From: Coriolopsis trogii | Lineage: Eukaryota > Basidiomycota > Agaricomycetes > Polyporales > Polyporaceae | Assembly: GCA_020543525.1 (NCBI GenBank) | Contig: JAHYIO010000001.1 | Location: 1,736,001-1,800,000, forward strand | Length of the DNA stretch: 64,000 bases | Reading direction: 5' to 3' | Part shown: positions 11,946 to 23,271 of the stretch, piece by piece | How positions within the stretch are numbered: the stretch's first letter is position 1 | Layout of the letters: each line of letters opens with the position of its first letter | Position numbers and translations under genes: made by a program | The notes under the pieces: model-generated | The model's database searches: none | Told to the model about the DNA's origin: nothing | The model's input: the letters and a program-made list of their open reading frames with translations, nothing else

Positions 11946-13615
11946 ATGGAAGACAGCGAAATGGGAGAAGTACGAGTAAGTCAAACGCTCCTGCGCTTCG
12001 TGTGTTCTTCTGGCACTGACCGTTCGGACTCCATTGTCAGCTACAGCGGGACTTGCACAGGATTATGAGCGATAATCCCAAAACTACCGGCGCATACATG
12101 TTCACGTCTACGCATGCCGCCGCTCCCAATCCTTGCCTAGAGGTTGACGGATTGGGGACTCTCGGATTGCCCCTCAGTCCTCAAATGGCCGAAGAAGCGC
12201 AAAATGTGTTGCGGGTGGGCGCAGACTGCGATCATTCTACGGACGCGGACAATTTGGCAATTGACTCAAACAAGGTACGTCGCATTCTCTTCCGTTTGTA
12301 TGCGCTTCCTCAGACTTGTCTTACTGTCTTGCAGATACAATGTGAGAACTCCAAGTGGTCGAGGTTCATGGACGAGACGTTGAAACAAGCGTGCGAGGCT
12401 CTTGGGGTGGACTTTGAGGCATGCAAGCCGGATTCCAGGATGCGCAAGCTTGTCATTTCTACGGCAAACCACAGGTATGGCAGTGTCAACTGAGTAGAGG
12501 TGACGTGCGCTCACGGGATGCTATGCGACAGGCATCCACTCAATCTGACCGAGTAAGCCATTCAATGTACTATCCTTCCTACATCTGTCATGACGTGTGC
12601 TCGCATTCTTAGGTCAGAGAGAGGGGATGGCGCCTTTGCTTATCTTGTGGTCATACTGCCAACAAGATTCAACGGCGGTGCCATTCGCTTTGCCCATGGA
12701 GATCGTACGGAGACCTACGAGTGCAGCAATAACAGTCTGACGAGTACAAAGGTCCTCACCTGGTACATCAATGCTCGCGCCGTAATAGATCCCATCCTTG
12801 ACGGTCATTGGCTCGCACTCTTCTACACCATCCATACGGCTGTATCGCCCCTTCCGACTCTGTCCCAGCAGGACGCCGTCATGTCACAAATCCAACGTGT
12901 GCTGCAGTCTTGGACTTCCTCAATGAAAGAAGAGGCGAAGGTTCCTAAACAGCTTGTCTACCTCCTATCCAACAACTACTCGCGAGATAAGCTGTGCGGC
13001 GCTCTACTCACGGGGCAAGATGCTCGCACCATAACTCTTCTCAATAATGCGAGTAAGAAACACGGACTCAAGATCGGACTCGCCAGTATGACTTGCACAG
13101 CAAATGGGTATGGCGCGCCGAGCATGCAAGCTGAAGACGGAGATTCCGGAGATGAATTCTTCGATGAACTGCAGATACATTGCAATAACCCTAGCATTAT
13201 CATTGAGGATGTCGTCGACATTGATGGCTCTTCCTTGTGCAGCTTGCTAGAGCACAACCTCAAACTTGAGGCCATTCCGCCGAGTTGGCCAGAGGCTCTG
13301 CTCGAGAGCAAGGCTGAGAAACAACGATTCTTATATGTGAGTACCGATGTTCCCGACCCTTGGAAAACCATGTAATTGAAGAGAATTGCAGTCCTTTGAC
13401 GACTCTATGGCTCTGGAACGGGGTAGGACAAACAATTCAGGTCACATCTTCGCTCATGACCAACTGACCCTCCTTGTCCAGTCTTTCATCGAACCGTGCT
13501 TATTCTCTGGCCTCCGTGGAGTCCCTACGCGGTTAACAAAGGCCTGGATGCCGCCAAACCTGCTGATGCAACAATGAGCCAACGCCCTGCAAAGCGGAGG
13601 AAGACTCGACGCTGA
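11946..13615 (+). CDS. 2OG-Fe(II) oxygenase-like pseudoenzyme (paralogue B)
   Basis: Seven exons (11946-11975, 12041-12274, 12335-12474, 12532-12552, 12613-13336, 13392-13422, 13482-13615) give 437 residues. It aligns along the oxygenase region of paralogue A (GLGTLGLPLS, VVILPTRFNGGAI, TKVLTWYINAR), with exon 3 the same 140 nt and the same intron phases. The catalytic positions are changed: HVD reads L140-T141-E142, the distal His is Ala198, and the Arg of GYR is Trp in GHWLAL. An iron-dependent reaction is therefore unlikely. The frame is fully open through seven exons, so this looks like a maintained protein and not a decayed gene. It stops soon after the domain end (VFHRTVLILWPPW) and finishes with a basic KRRKTRR tail, lacking the long C-terminal region of A. 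A regulatory or binding role is inference. Confidence 0.78.
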
Positions 13616-13950
13616 GATCAGGAGCAGTAGCGGTGCTATGGTGGCAGCATCGCCACTCGGGTGTATTGATTGTAGTAAGCGCGTGAGCTTGGTATGTACA
13701 TAGAACGACACGATGCGTCTTGACAATCTCGTGGGACCGCCGTCTATCTAGTAATTGAGTTACAACTTGAACAGGCTGAGGCTGCAGGCAGGCCCTCGTA
13801 ACGTCACGGTCTCGTGACTACGAGGCAGAAATGAGGTGCTGCCACGACACGTTACCAGCGCTACTTTGCTGCTTCCCTCCCGACTTGATTAGTGATTAGT
13901 GAATATAGAGTGAACCACCTGGAACTCGCACTGCTGCAGAATCCATAATC

Positions 13951-15576
13951 ATGGAAGGAGATGTACGAGTACGTCCTTTACTGTGTTTCGCCATGATGCA
14001 TGGTGTCAGGCCAGGCTTGGAGTCCTGACTGCTTGGACATGTACCAGGGAGCTGTCCACCAGATCCTCTCCAAGGCCGCGAATGCCTCGGGCAACTTGGC
14101 CTTTATGCGACTTTACGAAGCTGCCCCGAATCCGACCATTGTCGTTGATGGGCTAGGGATGATTGGTCTGCCTCTCAGTGCTCGAGCAGCAGAAGATATG
14201 AAGAACCATGTCGTTGTGCGCGATGCTGCCACTTGTGGGCGACGATCTATGCCCCAAGCGGATTGGGAGATTGATGCAGACAAGGTGCGATATTTCAGCT
14301 CTCAGTTCTCTCTCCGGTCGGATGAACGACATACTGAGCTTATTGACAGATTCGAATCGAAAATCTTGAATGGCCAGCCTTCATCAGCGAGACCATGAAT
14401 CGCATCTGCGACGTACTCGGAGTGAGCGTCGAGGCTGTTAGGCCTCAATGTGAGCTACAGAAGCTAGCCCTCTCTGCGTGCGGCTCCAGGTGCGTTGATG
14501 TTGTCTTGACCCAGTATACCGAGTCAATGTGCTCATGTCTTCTGCTTGCTTCAGAAGCCCTTTCGGCGTCGAGTGAGTTGATTCTTCAAATTCGGAGTTC
14601 CGCAACGTGTATACTGACTTTGCGCCAGACCAGAGACAGGGGAAGGCGCTTTCGCGTCCCTCGTTGTCATCCTACCATCGCGGTTCACTGGAGGCACGCT
14701 CCACGTGGCCCACCACGACCACGAGGAAATCTATGACTCTGACAACGATAGTATCGCCAATACTACGATTCTCTCCTGGTACGCTAGTGCTCGCCTCGAG
14801 GCTGAGCCCATTGTGAGTGGACACCGCGTCGCTCTTTGCTATACCATCAGAGCCACTGTACCGCCCTATCCGTCTGTACTCGATGAGGATATAGATACCA
14901 GCACTCGGCTCCGCCACGTCTTCAAATCCTGGAGTCATGCTCAAGGCCAGGAACACACACCTGAGAAAGTCGTTCACGTACTCAATCACAAGTACTCCTC
15001 GGAGGACCTCAATGGAGACGTGTTGAAAGGAGAAGATGCACGACTCGTCTCTCTGGTCAAGAACACGGCGAAGCCATACGGCTTCCACCTTGCACTTGGC
15101 AACCTGACATGCACTCTACGTGGTACCAATGCTAGCGGCTATCCGTCCAAGTCATTCGATGGCGCTAGCGAAGACTCGGAGCCTGAGGAAGGGTTATGTG
15201 ATGACCTCAACGTCGATAGCATCGACAAAACTTTGGCTGCTATTGAAGGATTCGTGGACCTGGAAGGTCACAGTGTCACGCGTGCCTCGCCGGAAGCAGT
15301 GGACATAGAGCGCGACGTCTTGCCCGCTGGACTTGTGGGTACACTCGTTAACGGACAATCTGACAGGTGTGGTTTACGCTACGTAAGTCACATCTATTCA
15401 GTCGAGCATAACAGGACTGAACGATGCGCTTATCTGTCAATAGGAATATGTTGACGAGGTATCCCTGCAGCGAGGTACTGCCATAATTCCGTCGATATCA
15501 ACTCTCCGCTAATGGCAGTTGCATAGTATTCAACCGTACGGCGCTGATCATCTGGCCCCAATGGAAGCGGGCGTGA
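13951..15576 (+). CDS. 2OG-Fe(II) oxygenase-like pseudoenzyme (paralogue C)
   Basis: Seven exons (13951-13968, 14048-14284, 14350-14489, 14555-14572, 14629-15382, 15444-15474, 15527-15576) give 415 residues. Its layout matches paralogue B exon for exon (exon 3 is 140 nt, exon 6 is 31 nt). The family marks GLGMIGLPLS, LVVILPSRFTGG and TTILSWYASARLE are present. The HVD motif of A reads G136-V137-E138 here, and the distal His position is Leu; the Arg of SGHRVALCY is kept. Two of the three metal ligands are lost and the third is Glu instead of Asp, so catalysis is doubtful. The protein ends at VFNRTALIIWPQWKRA, directly after the domain. The first exon codes for only six residues, as in B where it codes for ten. 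Function unknown. Confidence 0.77.
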
Positions 15577-16096
15577 CCGGATACGACTGAGCTACAGTGG
15601 CACTGTCCAGGCGCAGAGAGCAAGCCATCGACTTGACTTGAGGAACGGACACTGCGACATCACTGCCGTAGTACTTTCTTGATCTTGACATCACTGGAGC
15701 ATCCCCTCGGGTTCGTGGTAAGATATCTACATACATCAAGAAAAACCGTTTGCTCCGTAGCTGCGGGGGTGGCTATGTAGCTGACGTAGCGCCGCCTCAC
15801 GCTCTGTAGAACTCCATTGAGTGTGTAGCGCACGTAGTTGTGAGCCCTAAATCACACGTTGATTTCGATGTCTATGTCAGGGGGGTCTTGAACAATGGGT
15901 TACCGCACCTGTCTACTCTTATTGAACAGCTTGGCGCGAGGAGATGATGTGGACCGTGTTTGGACGAGTCCGAGTGAGATGAATTGTGTATTGTGTATCG
16001 TCAATTGTTTAGTCAAGTATCGTGTTTCCCGTAATATAAGGAAGAAGAGGGAGAGAGAAGAGAGAAAAAGAGAAGAGAAAACATTCGATGATTTTT
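15577..16096. other. Intergenic region with polypurine tract
   Basis: No gene is seen. The + strand carries a nearly pure purine run at 16038-16081, just past the stop codon of the minus-strand coiled-coil gene, so it reads as a pyrimidine tract in that gene's 3' untranslated region. Confidence 0.4.
16038..16081 (+). repeat. Polypurine (GA-rich) low-complexity tract
   Basis: About 44 bases consist only of A and G, apart from the edges, in irregular GA/GAA units. Confidence 0.7.
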
Positions 16097-17337
16097 TCAA
16101 CGCATTTTCGAGAGACTTGGGCGCGGAATCCGCGACACCTCCACAACCACCGGACGCGGTACCGGCACGTTCTCCACAGACTTCGTCGCGAGCGGTCTTC
16201 GAGACGACCCATCGGAAGGCAGCCGCGGCCTCTTCTTCCTCTTCGCAGCAACCGGAGTAGACGTCAGCACAGGAGCAAAAGACAACGATGGAGTGTTCTC
16301 GACATCGGTCGTCTTCGCCTCCAAGGCCAGCTTCAGCTCCTCCATCAGCGCACGCGCCTCGCACAGCTCCTCTTCGCGCTTCTTCAGGTTCCGCCCCCGG
16401 ATCTCGTAGTTCACCTCCAGCATCTCGTACTTCTCCTCCAGCTCCTGCCGCTCCGCGTTCATCACCTGCATCTCCGTCAGCCGTAGGTCGCCCAGCTTCT
16501 CGAGCGCGGAGATATGCCGCTTGAGGTCGGGGATGCCAGTCCACTGCGTAGACTGGTCCCAAGTCTTGGCGGACATTCTCTCGACGACGAGTTGCTGAGC
16601 CTGCCGTGCAGCAGTCACCTGTGCTGGGTAAGATGCAAGCTGTGTTTGTGCTGTCAGTAAGGCGAAATCAGATATGGTCGAGCACACGCACATCAAACGC
16701 GGACGACGACCCCTGCGACTTCTCCCCTCCGGTCTCCTGATCGTCTCCCATCGTCTCCGACTCGTTCTTCTGGTAACCCCACAATGAGCCGTATTTCCAG
16801 AGGCGGAATGAAAAGAAGGACAGGCTACTGACCGTCGTCACACCGCTCGCCCCATCTCTCCTTCTCCGCCTCCCCTCAAGCGCCATCTCCAATTCCCTCA
16901 CCCGCGCCCGCAGCGTCTCGCCAGCCTTATCTTGCTTGTCGATCGCACTCTGGAACTCATTGACCTGCTTACTCGACCACAACTGCATCTTCCGGTACCT
17001 GTTGATGCGCTTCTTCTTCTTCGCGGTCTCCCCTAGAATATCGCGAATCTCGTCCTGAAGCCGAGAGATACTGGCCTGTAGCGCACTGAGGATAGCCTAA
17101 TGATTATATAACACCATTATCAGCTGAGTGCAAACGTGTGGATCGAACGAGGCTGAGGCTGACCTTGGATTCTAACTTGGAGTGATGGAGAACGCGCAGC
17201 CATTTATGGACGCGGAGGAAGACAGAGAGGACAATGAAAAAAATGATGATGAAGGGAACGAGGTCGATGAGGTCAACAAGGGCAGCATCTAGTTTCATGG
17301 CTTGGGATATAGTCGGGGATGCGAAGTGTACGAACAT
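16097..17337 (-). CDS. Membrane-anchored coiled-coil protein, family not recognised
   Basis: Four exons (17337-17164, 17096-16833, 16769-16692, 16639-16097) give 352 residues. The chosen ATG at 17337 sits in a strong context (GCCACC before ATG); 17298 is an alternative. Residues about 25-42 are a single hydrophobic segment (VPFIIIFFIVLSVFLRV), followed by basic residues, so a type II or tail-in orientation is likely. The rest is mostly heptad-like helix: AILSALQASISRLQDEI, the region ending ARVRELEMALEGRRRRR, and ISALEKLGDLRLTEMQVM through NLKKREEELCEARALMEELK. The tail has a basic AAKRKKRPR cluster. The layout resembles organelle-contact or tethering proteins, but I cannot name the family. 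All four junctions are phase 0. Confidence 0.7.
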
Positions 17338-18937
17338 GGTGGCTTGGGGTCGTTGGAGTGACAGAGAGCGTAGAGGACAAGTGAAGGTAGATAGCATATG
17401 GGACGTACACAGGGTCATATACTGTGCAGGCTAGCCTGAGGCTGACCGACCGCTAGGGCTGACGTATTGAGGGCTTGCAAGACTGCGACAGCCGGATGTG
17501 GTCCAGTCCAGTCAACCTCCTCATGTGCCCATGCAAGCCTCCATTCGAGAGCCCTACTGCGTACTCCGGGCGATTCCGAGTCTCGATCCCGCCATACCTA
17601 AGCCACCCTCGGAAAGCAATTGAAACTGGAGATCATAGACTTGCACACGGGCGCATCTTGGTTAACGACCAACACGTTGCGTGTCGAACTCACAACGGTC
17701 CTAGCGCGTGGAATCCTCTCCTCTACTTGTAACTTGAGAACAAGCATCGATACTTGGGGCGTTATGCTGACCGTCAGGTCGAAGTTGACAGAAGAACAAC
17801 CGTTCTTTGCTCTGAAGGTTCGTTCAGACTATCCAGCTCAGCAGAGTGTGTTCGAGGGAGGCTGAGGCATCGCGAGTTGCGACGAGCCGCCCGTAGCCAG
17901 CCGCGTTACGGCGTCTAGATTGCTTGTTTTGGCGCATCGATGCGCAGGGTAAGACGCTCGAACCAGGCTTTGCGCATCCCTCCATCCACTGCGAGCGAGT
18001 CACTAGCAGCGTGCGCGAGTACGATCATTTAAGTTCAAGACTGCTCAATACGGCAGTGAGGTCTTGAACTCAACGGGATACGCACGACAGACGTCGACAG
18101 TCATTAAGCGTGCCCATATACTGGAGATCACAGTTTGGTACTAGTGACGTCGGCAGTATGCAAAGCAGCGACTGACTCTGGATCTCACCTCTTCTTCGCC
18201 GTCTATGACGGGGTAGTAAGTTACTACTTACTAGTAGTTTGGAGTTACTTAGTAACGGAAAGCGTGTACATGTGTGCACGTGACTACCGGCGAGCCGGAA
18301 GCGCTAGAAGTTAACTCTGTCTCAGTTGACGACTCGCTTTTAACTTGACTACATACCTATTTTCCGACATCTTCCATATACTAGCATGCGCATCTACTTG
18401 ACCATGACTTACAAGCTAGTCCCAGACGGCCTCCATTGTGAGTTTCATCCACAATTCCGACTCATTCGTGACGATGTGCGGGGCAACGAGAGCTAGTATC
18501 TCCGTGATACTCTCCGCGGTGTCTTCGAGAAACGCGTTTCAGTAGCACAATTTCTCTATCTCCGCCAGAAATTTTGCGCTTGCAGTACGCTTACAGAGCT
18601 CCCTTCCTCCGTCGGTAGGAGCATTGCTTGCATATCCTACTTCCAGTAGTCATGCGTCTCGTTTCAGCCCTAACTCACTTGTTTTCCGCTTTCATATGAA
18701 GTGACCCTCTCAATATCCGCCAGTATGGCAGTGCATACCCGCGACGAAGACATGCAAGTGAAAGGGATTGCGCGCCGTGCATTTCGAAACGTCTGAGGTT
18801 CCAGCGAATTTGAATCCCTGCTTCTGAACATCTTTCGGACTTCCCGAGGTGTACAAAGGCTGCACCTACGCTACACCGCCCTGGCATCGCTGCGTATATC
18901 CTGACTCCTCCGTTGACTCAGATTCCATTAGACCAGC
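17338..18937. other. Intergenic region, about 1.6 kb
   Basis: No gene could be supported. The region contains two short palindromes near 18.2 kb. The start of the DUF6534 gene to the right fixes its end. Confidence 0.4.
18213..18256. repeat. Two near-adjacent short palindromes
   Basis: GTAGTAA-g-TTACTAC (18213-18227) and GTTACT-t-AGTAAC (18244-18256) are perfect inverted repeats with one-base centres, 16 bases apart, and they share the TAGTAA core. They could be a transcription-factor site pair; there is no direct evidence. Confidence 0.5.
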
Positions 18938-21119
18938 ATGGCACTCCTGGATGGGACGTGCGTATCTTCTCCCTCACTCCCGGCATCGAGCCCTACTCAT
19001 CGTATGCAGCGTCGGCGGCCTCCTGATCGGAGTGATTCTTGGAGCATTGTGAGTGACATCAACGGACTGAGCGTTCCAACTCGTGTTAACAATCACGGTT
19101 TCAGGCTCTATGGTGGTGCGTCTCTCTGCTCGGCGCGATTGCCACGGGCCCCTGGTTCTGACACCTCTGTAACGGTAGTATCGCTCTCTCAGATATACTA
19201 CTACTATACACGTTATCCCCGCGACCCTCCTTACATGAAAACTCTAGTATGTGATGACTCACTATCTTTGGTGAATGTCAGCTAACTGTGGCTCAGGTCG
19301 CTGCTGTATGGGCGACAGATACCATCCATCAGGTAGGATGCCTCATCTCTCGACGTCGCCTTCACGAACGGAGTATTGACTTTGCTCAGGGTCTCATATC
19401 ACATAGCAGTACGTTTTCGAAATGTCGCCCTGCCCTGCTTTGGCTTACCATTAGCTCCGTACAGTATATTGGTATCTGGTCACGAACTACGGCGACTGGG
19501 AGGCTCTTTCTCGGCTTACCGAGTATGTCCCGGTGCCAGTAGAATGGCTGGTAGAGCTGACACCATCGAACAGTAGCATCATCATTGAAGTCGTCTTCCA
19601 GGTATAGTCGAATGCTGACTGCCAATTGTGCGCTGTACTGATCATGCACAGGGATTCACCGGCATTTTCGTGCAATCGTGCGTTATCGCACATTGTGACC
19701 TATGGCTAGTTCTCATGGCCTCTTCATTAAAGCTTCTTTGCTGTTCGCATCTACAAGCGTACGTGGACTCGCTCTTCTTGTGAGGTTGTGCTTACATTGA
19801 TTCTCAGTCAGCGGACAGAAGTTGTACCTCGTAATCCCTGTGGTATGTACCCTCAGCATGCCTTAGGACGCTTCCTCCGTCTTTTCTGACTACTTCCATC
19901 TACAGGTCATTCTCATCATTGCGGAATTCTGTGAGTGATTGGTTGCGTGATCCAATAGTGAGTTGATCTCAGAAGTGCGGCCAAACCTAAGCTGTCTCAA
20001 TCGGTACGCACAATCTGGATGGATTGGACTGTCTGAAGCGATACTCATTGATTTTTGATTTTGAATAGCGTATTCGGTCAAGGCGTACGTAGGCTGCCTA
20101 CATATACACGTTTGTTCGCTTGGCCTGATCGTGTGTGCAGCCTATCCTTACAGACCTTTGCCGAATTGACCCGGATCAAGGTAAGCAAACGTCTCTCGAC
20201 TAAGTCATGCATTGCAGTGACTGAAGAAGCGAAGACCTTGTCGTTGCTGATCAACGTGTTCGCGGCCGCGGGAGACGTTACAATCGCTGTCATCCTCTGT
20301 ACCATTCTGCATATTTCGAAGACAGGCTTTGAAAGGTCAGCTGTCAACGCACGCATGCCGTCGCCTTATTAATTGCTGAGGGTGTTTGTGCTACGCAGAT
20401 CCAACCACATATTGAACAGATTGGTGCGCAACGATGATCTTCACTGAAGCGGTCGCAAGGCTAGACGTGTCTCTAGATGATCTTTTCGGTCAATACCGGT
20501 CTTCTGACGAGGTGAATGTCCTTGTCTAGTATATGTTCTGCCGATTGCTCACAAGAATGATGACAGCATCTGCGCCTGCATGTCTCTCATCACCATACTC
20601 GCTCTGCCTGACACATTCGTTTACATCACGTTCTTCTTCCTGATTGGTCGCCGTGAGTGTCAATCTTCCCTTCACTGTCACTGTCCGCATCGCTGGGACT
20701 TCGAGCATTGATGAGATGTCAAACAGTCTATTCGAATTCTCTCATGGCTACCTTGAACGCTCGCAAAGGCCTCCGAGAGGGCCGATCCCTGCAAGATACC
20801 TCGATCTCTCTTCGCGACATACACCCACACGCCGCAGCTGGAAATGCGGCAGACAGTGGAGTATGGCATACTGCTCACACTCGGAATGACAGCGAACGAA
20901 TGCTCACACTTTGCGTCTTAGAGACACGACCTCGACCCGAGCATCGCGATCCGGGTCGACACGCACAAGGAGTCGAAACACGATCGTGATCACGAGACTG
21001 ACGTACGTGTCCTCCTTTTCTGCCCTTGCCTTCAACATTTGTATTCATCTTGACATCGGTAGTATGAGTCCTCGAAGTACGCCAGCTCTGAGAGGCGGAT
21101 GCTGGTGGAAAACGCCTAG
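18938..21119 (+). CDS. DUF6534-type seven-transmembrane protein
   Basis: Twenty-two exons give only 325 residues: 18938-18957, 19010-19048, 19105-19115, 19179-19246, 19297-19332, 19390-19408, 19465-19522, 19574-19601, 19652-19677, 19733-19758, 19808-19842, 19906-19930, 19992-20003, 20069-20084, 20141-20180, 20235-20335, 20399-20423, 20477-20511, 20567-20652, 20727-20860, 20922-21002, 21063-21119. The spliced product reads as a typical basidiomycete DUF6534 membrane protein: GLLIGVILGALLYGV, YYYYTRYPRDPPYMK, AVWATDTIHQGLISH, GIFVQSFFAVRIYKLS, SLLINVFAAAGDVTIA, FSVNTGLLTSICACMSLI, then YSNSLMATLNARK and a polar tail with DLDPSIAIRVDTHKE. About seven hydrophobic helices are visible. The family has no established function. 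Two exons are 11 and 12 nt. Individual boundaries such as 19523-19573 and the 12-nt exon are less certain than the family call. Confidence 0.8.
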
Positions 21120-22241
21120 GATTGTCCCCGCTGTTGCGATGACTGTACGCGTTTCTGTCCCGGAACTAACGTCGCCCGTCGCAGGCTGGACTGATGAGTC
21201 GCGCTTCCTATTACCAATTGTCTGTCATAACCATACGCTTTGCTGAACCTAATCAATAGTCTGCTCTGGGGTTGTTCTGAGTTCATATGAGACGCTGTTC
21301 GTGGTAGGATTCGCGCATGAGTCTGGCAGAGGATCAGAGTCGGGAAGTGGTACGCTCCAGGGGTAAGTGTATGCGTCTAGTGAGAATGTTGGTACTAAGG
21401 CGGACCATGAAAGGTACAGGCCTCTGACACGTGGACCGTTACTCCTATACGAGAATATACGGATCATACATGAAGACGTTCACAATTTATCCCAAAGAGT
21501 CGGCGAGCGGCAACGATCCGCGCACGAACATTCGTGAACATGGCAAACCTTACTGAGCTCAACGGCGGTCCTTTGACGTACTAAGTCTGGTGCGTACCTG
21601 GCATCGGATGCTTCTGCCACGGTTCGGAACGCAACCGTGCCCACGACAACGATTACGTGAGAGGGCTTCACGTTCCGTTATTGCACCTACGGCACAGATT
21701 CCCCGAGAACGTCGGACGCGGAATACCGGCCCTTGAAGGCATCGACCAGTACCAGGTGGTGGCAGAAACAGAGTTGATGGTGCCGACGGACCGAGGCGAG
21801 TGGTCGCAGGATGCACAGATAGCCAGGTACATGTCGAGACGAATGGTTGGCGATCAGCGGGCTGGGGACTATGAAAAGAACGGGTACAAGGCTGGTCTCC
21901 CGGGATACTCTGACGTACGAACACCTGCGCACGCTGTGTAGTACGTACCTGGTGAGTGCGTTTGGAGCCGTACGAAGCATCACCATCCGCACCGAGACTA
22001 TAGCGTTTACGTCGCAGGCGTTAACACTTTGCATTTCTGCCTACCGCACAAGTCGCAAGAATGCCGGTCTTTGGGCATCGACGCTACCCAACCTAGTCCC
22101 ATGTTCATCTCGGTCCTTTGCATGCGATTCGACAACAGTCTAAGTGACATGGAACATGATCGCTCTTCGCTGCCAAAACGGTAGCGGGCCTGCAGAGCAT
22201 TGAAGACTGGCGCGATAGTCCCGTTCGGATGATGGCGGATG

Positions 22242-22256
22242 CACACACACACACAC
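22242..22256 (+). repeat. (CA)n microsatellite
   Basis: This is a run of about seven CA dinucleotides in non-coding sequence. Confidence 0.8.
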
Positions 22257-22860
22257 CAGCTGGTATCCGATCGGGGAACAGTCGATCTATCACCCCCACG
22301 AGCTTTTCTGGACGAAGCGGGTGAGGGTGTGCCAATGGTTCGGGCGGACCGGATCCGGAGGCGGGAGCGGGAGCACTAGAGACATAGGCTTCGCCTTCAT
22401 GTGAAGCTCGATGATCCAGGTACGGAAGGACAAGCTCTCGCAGGTCGCGACTTGACGGAGGAAACTGGAGTGGAGACGCGCAGTGGACGGGTGGACCCTA
22501 TTTTGAGCGCCGGATCGCTCAGAGGTTGAAGTCGAGCTCGGGCCTGAGTCACCAGTGCATGGTAAGACCTGGGCCACGGTTGCTTGACTCGTTGAGACCA
22601 GCATGTTATGCCCGGGCGAGGAGTCGCGAACCGCGCAGTTGTTCTGACTCAGACTGACCTTAGCCGTCATTCCGCCATGTCCGAAAAGGAAGCTCGCCTG
22701 CCTGAATGGGCATTCCTCAATCCGCCGCCTCTCTGTCGGGGACCCACAGCACACTCGAGAGTACGATCTGAACCCCGCGTTCGTCATTTTCCTCTTGAAC
22801 AGTGCGTCATACCGTGCACCATGACGCGACACGTCCTTGACGAGCCACAGCAGCCAGACC

Positions 22861-22868
22861 ATAAAATA
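22861..22868 (+). promoter_or_regulatory. TATA-like element upstream of the CON-6-like gene
   Basis: ATAAAATA lies about 99 bases before the ATG at 22960, a usual distance for a TATA box in a short-leader fungal gene. Confidence 0.35.
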
Positions 22869-22959
22869 CTGGATGGCCTGGCTTGAGTCGCAAGCATACT
22901 CTTCCCACCCCGAGACACAGCACCCACATTCTTCCTCTCCTATCCTCTCAGAGCCCACA

Positions 22960-23271
22960 ATGCCTTCCCCTCAAGAAGCTCATGCACAGAATGTTGCTCG
23001 TGGTCACAAGGCTGCTATCAAGTACGTATGTAAACACCGTTGAGTATCAACGTGCTCACCTTCGCACAGCAACCCCAACGTTTCAGAGGAGGCCAAAGAT
23101 CGCTCCCGCCGCAAGTTAGAGGAGATAGAAGGCACCGCAGACACTGAAGCCTTCACAGCGAGCGCCAACTCCGACAAATCTGACAGTTACGATGCGGACG
23201 CTGCAGTTCAACACGCCAATGTGAGTGTCCTCACGTCGCTATTTCGCACACCGCTGACTGTAGCGCAGTAA
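22960..23271 (+). CDS. CON-6-like conidiation/stress peptide
   Basis: Exons 22960-23021 and 23070-23220, plus a stop codon at 23269-23271 behind a second intron (23221-23268), give 71 residues. The core QNVARGHKAAINNPNVSEEAK followed by RSRRKLEE (split here by the intron after AIN) matches the conidiation protein 6 (CON-6) motif, a small, soluble, stress- and sporulation-associated fungal family of unknown biochemistry. The second half is acidic and Ser/Asp-rich. The last intron is 48 nt, begins GTGAGT and ends GCGCAG, so the stop directly follows the junction. If the intron is retained the frame stays open and ends at the same TAA, adding 16 residues. The gene is preceded by a TATA-like site. 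Confidence 0.75.

Larger units (their letters stand above)
21120..22959. other. Intergenic region with possible gene remnants
   Basis: No complete gene could be built. A plus-strand frame at about 21657-21941 has coding-like composition (for example IDQYQVVAETELMV) but no start, partner exon or family that I recognise. A short frame near 21468-21560 is similar. On the minus strand, long frames here lack recognisable content. A (CA)n tract lies at 22242-22256. Confidence 0.35.

Noticed and set aside
12532..15576. Calling oxygenase paralogues B and C pseudogenes.
   Set aside because: Each has an uninterrupted frame through seven exons with conserved exon lengths, so loss of catalytic residues alone does not show decay.
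22290..22958. Minus-strand open frame of about 220 codons.
   Set aside because: No domain or family resemblance and odd composition; it overlaps the promoter of the CON-6-like gene. Chance opening is likelier.
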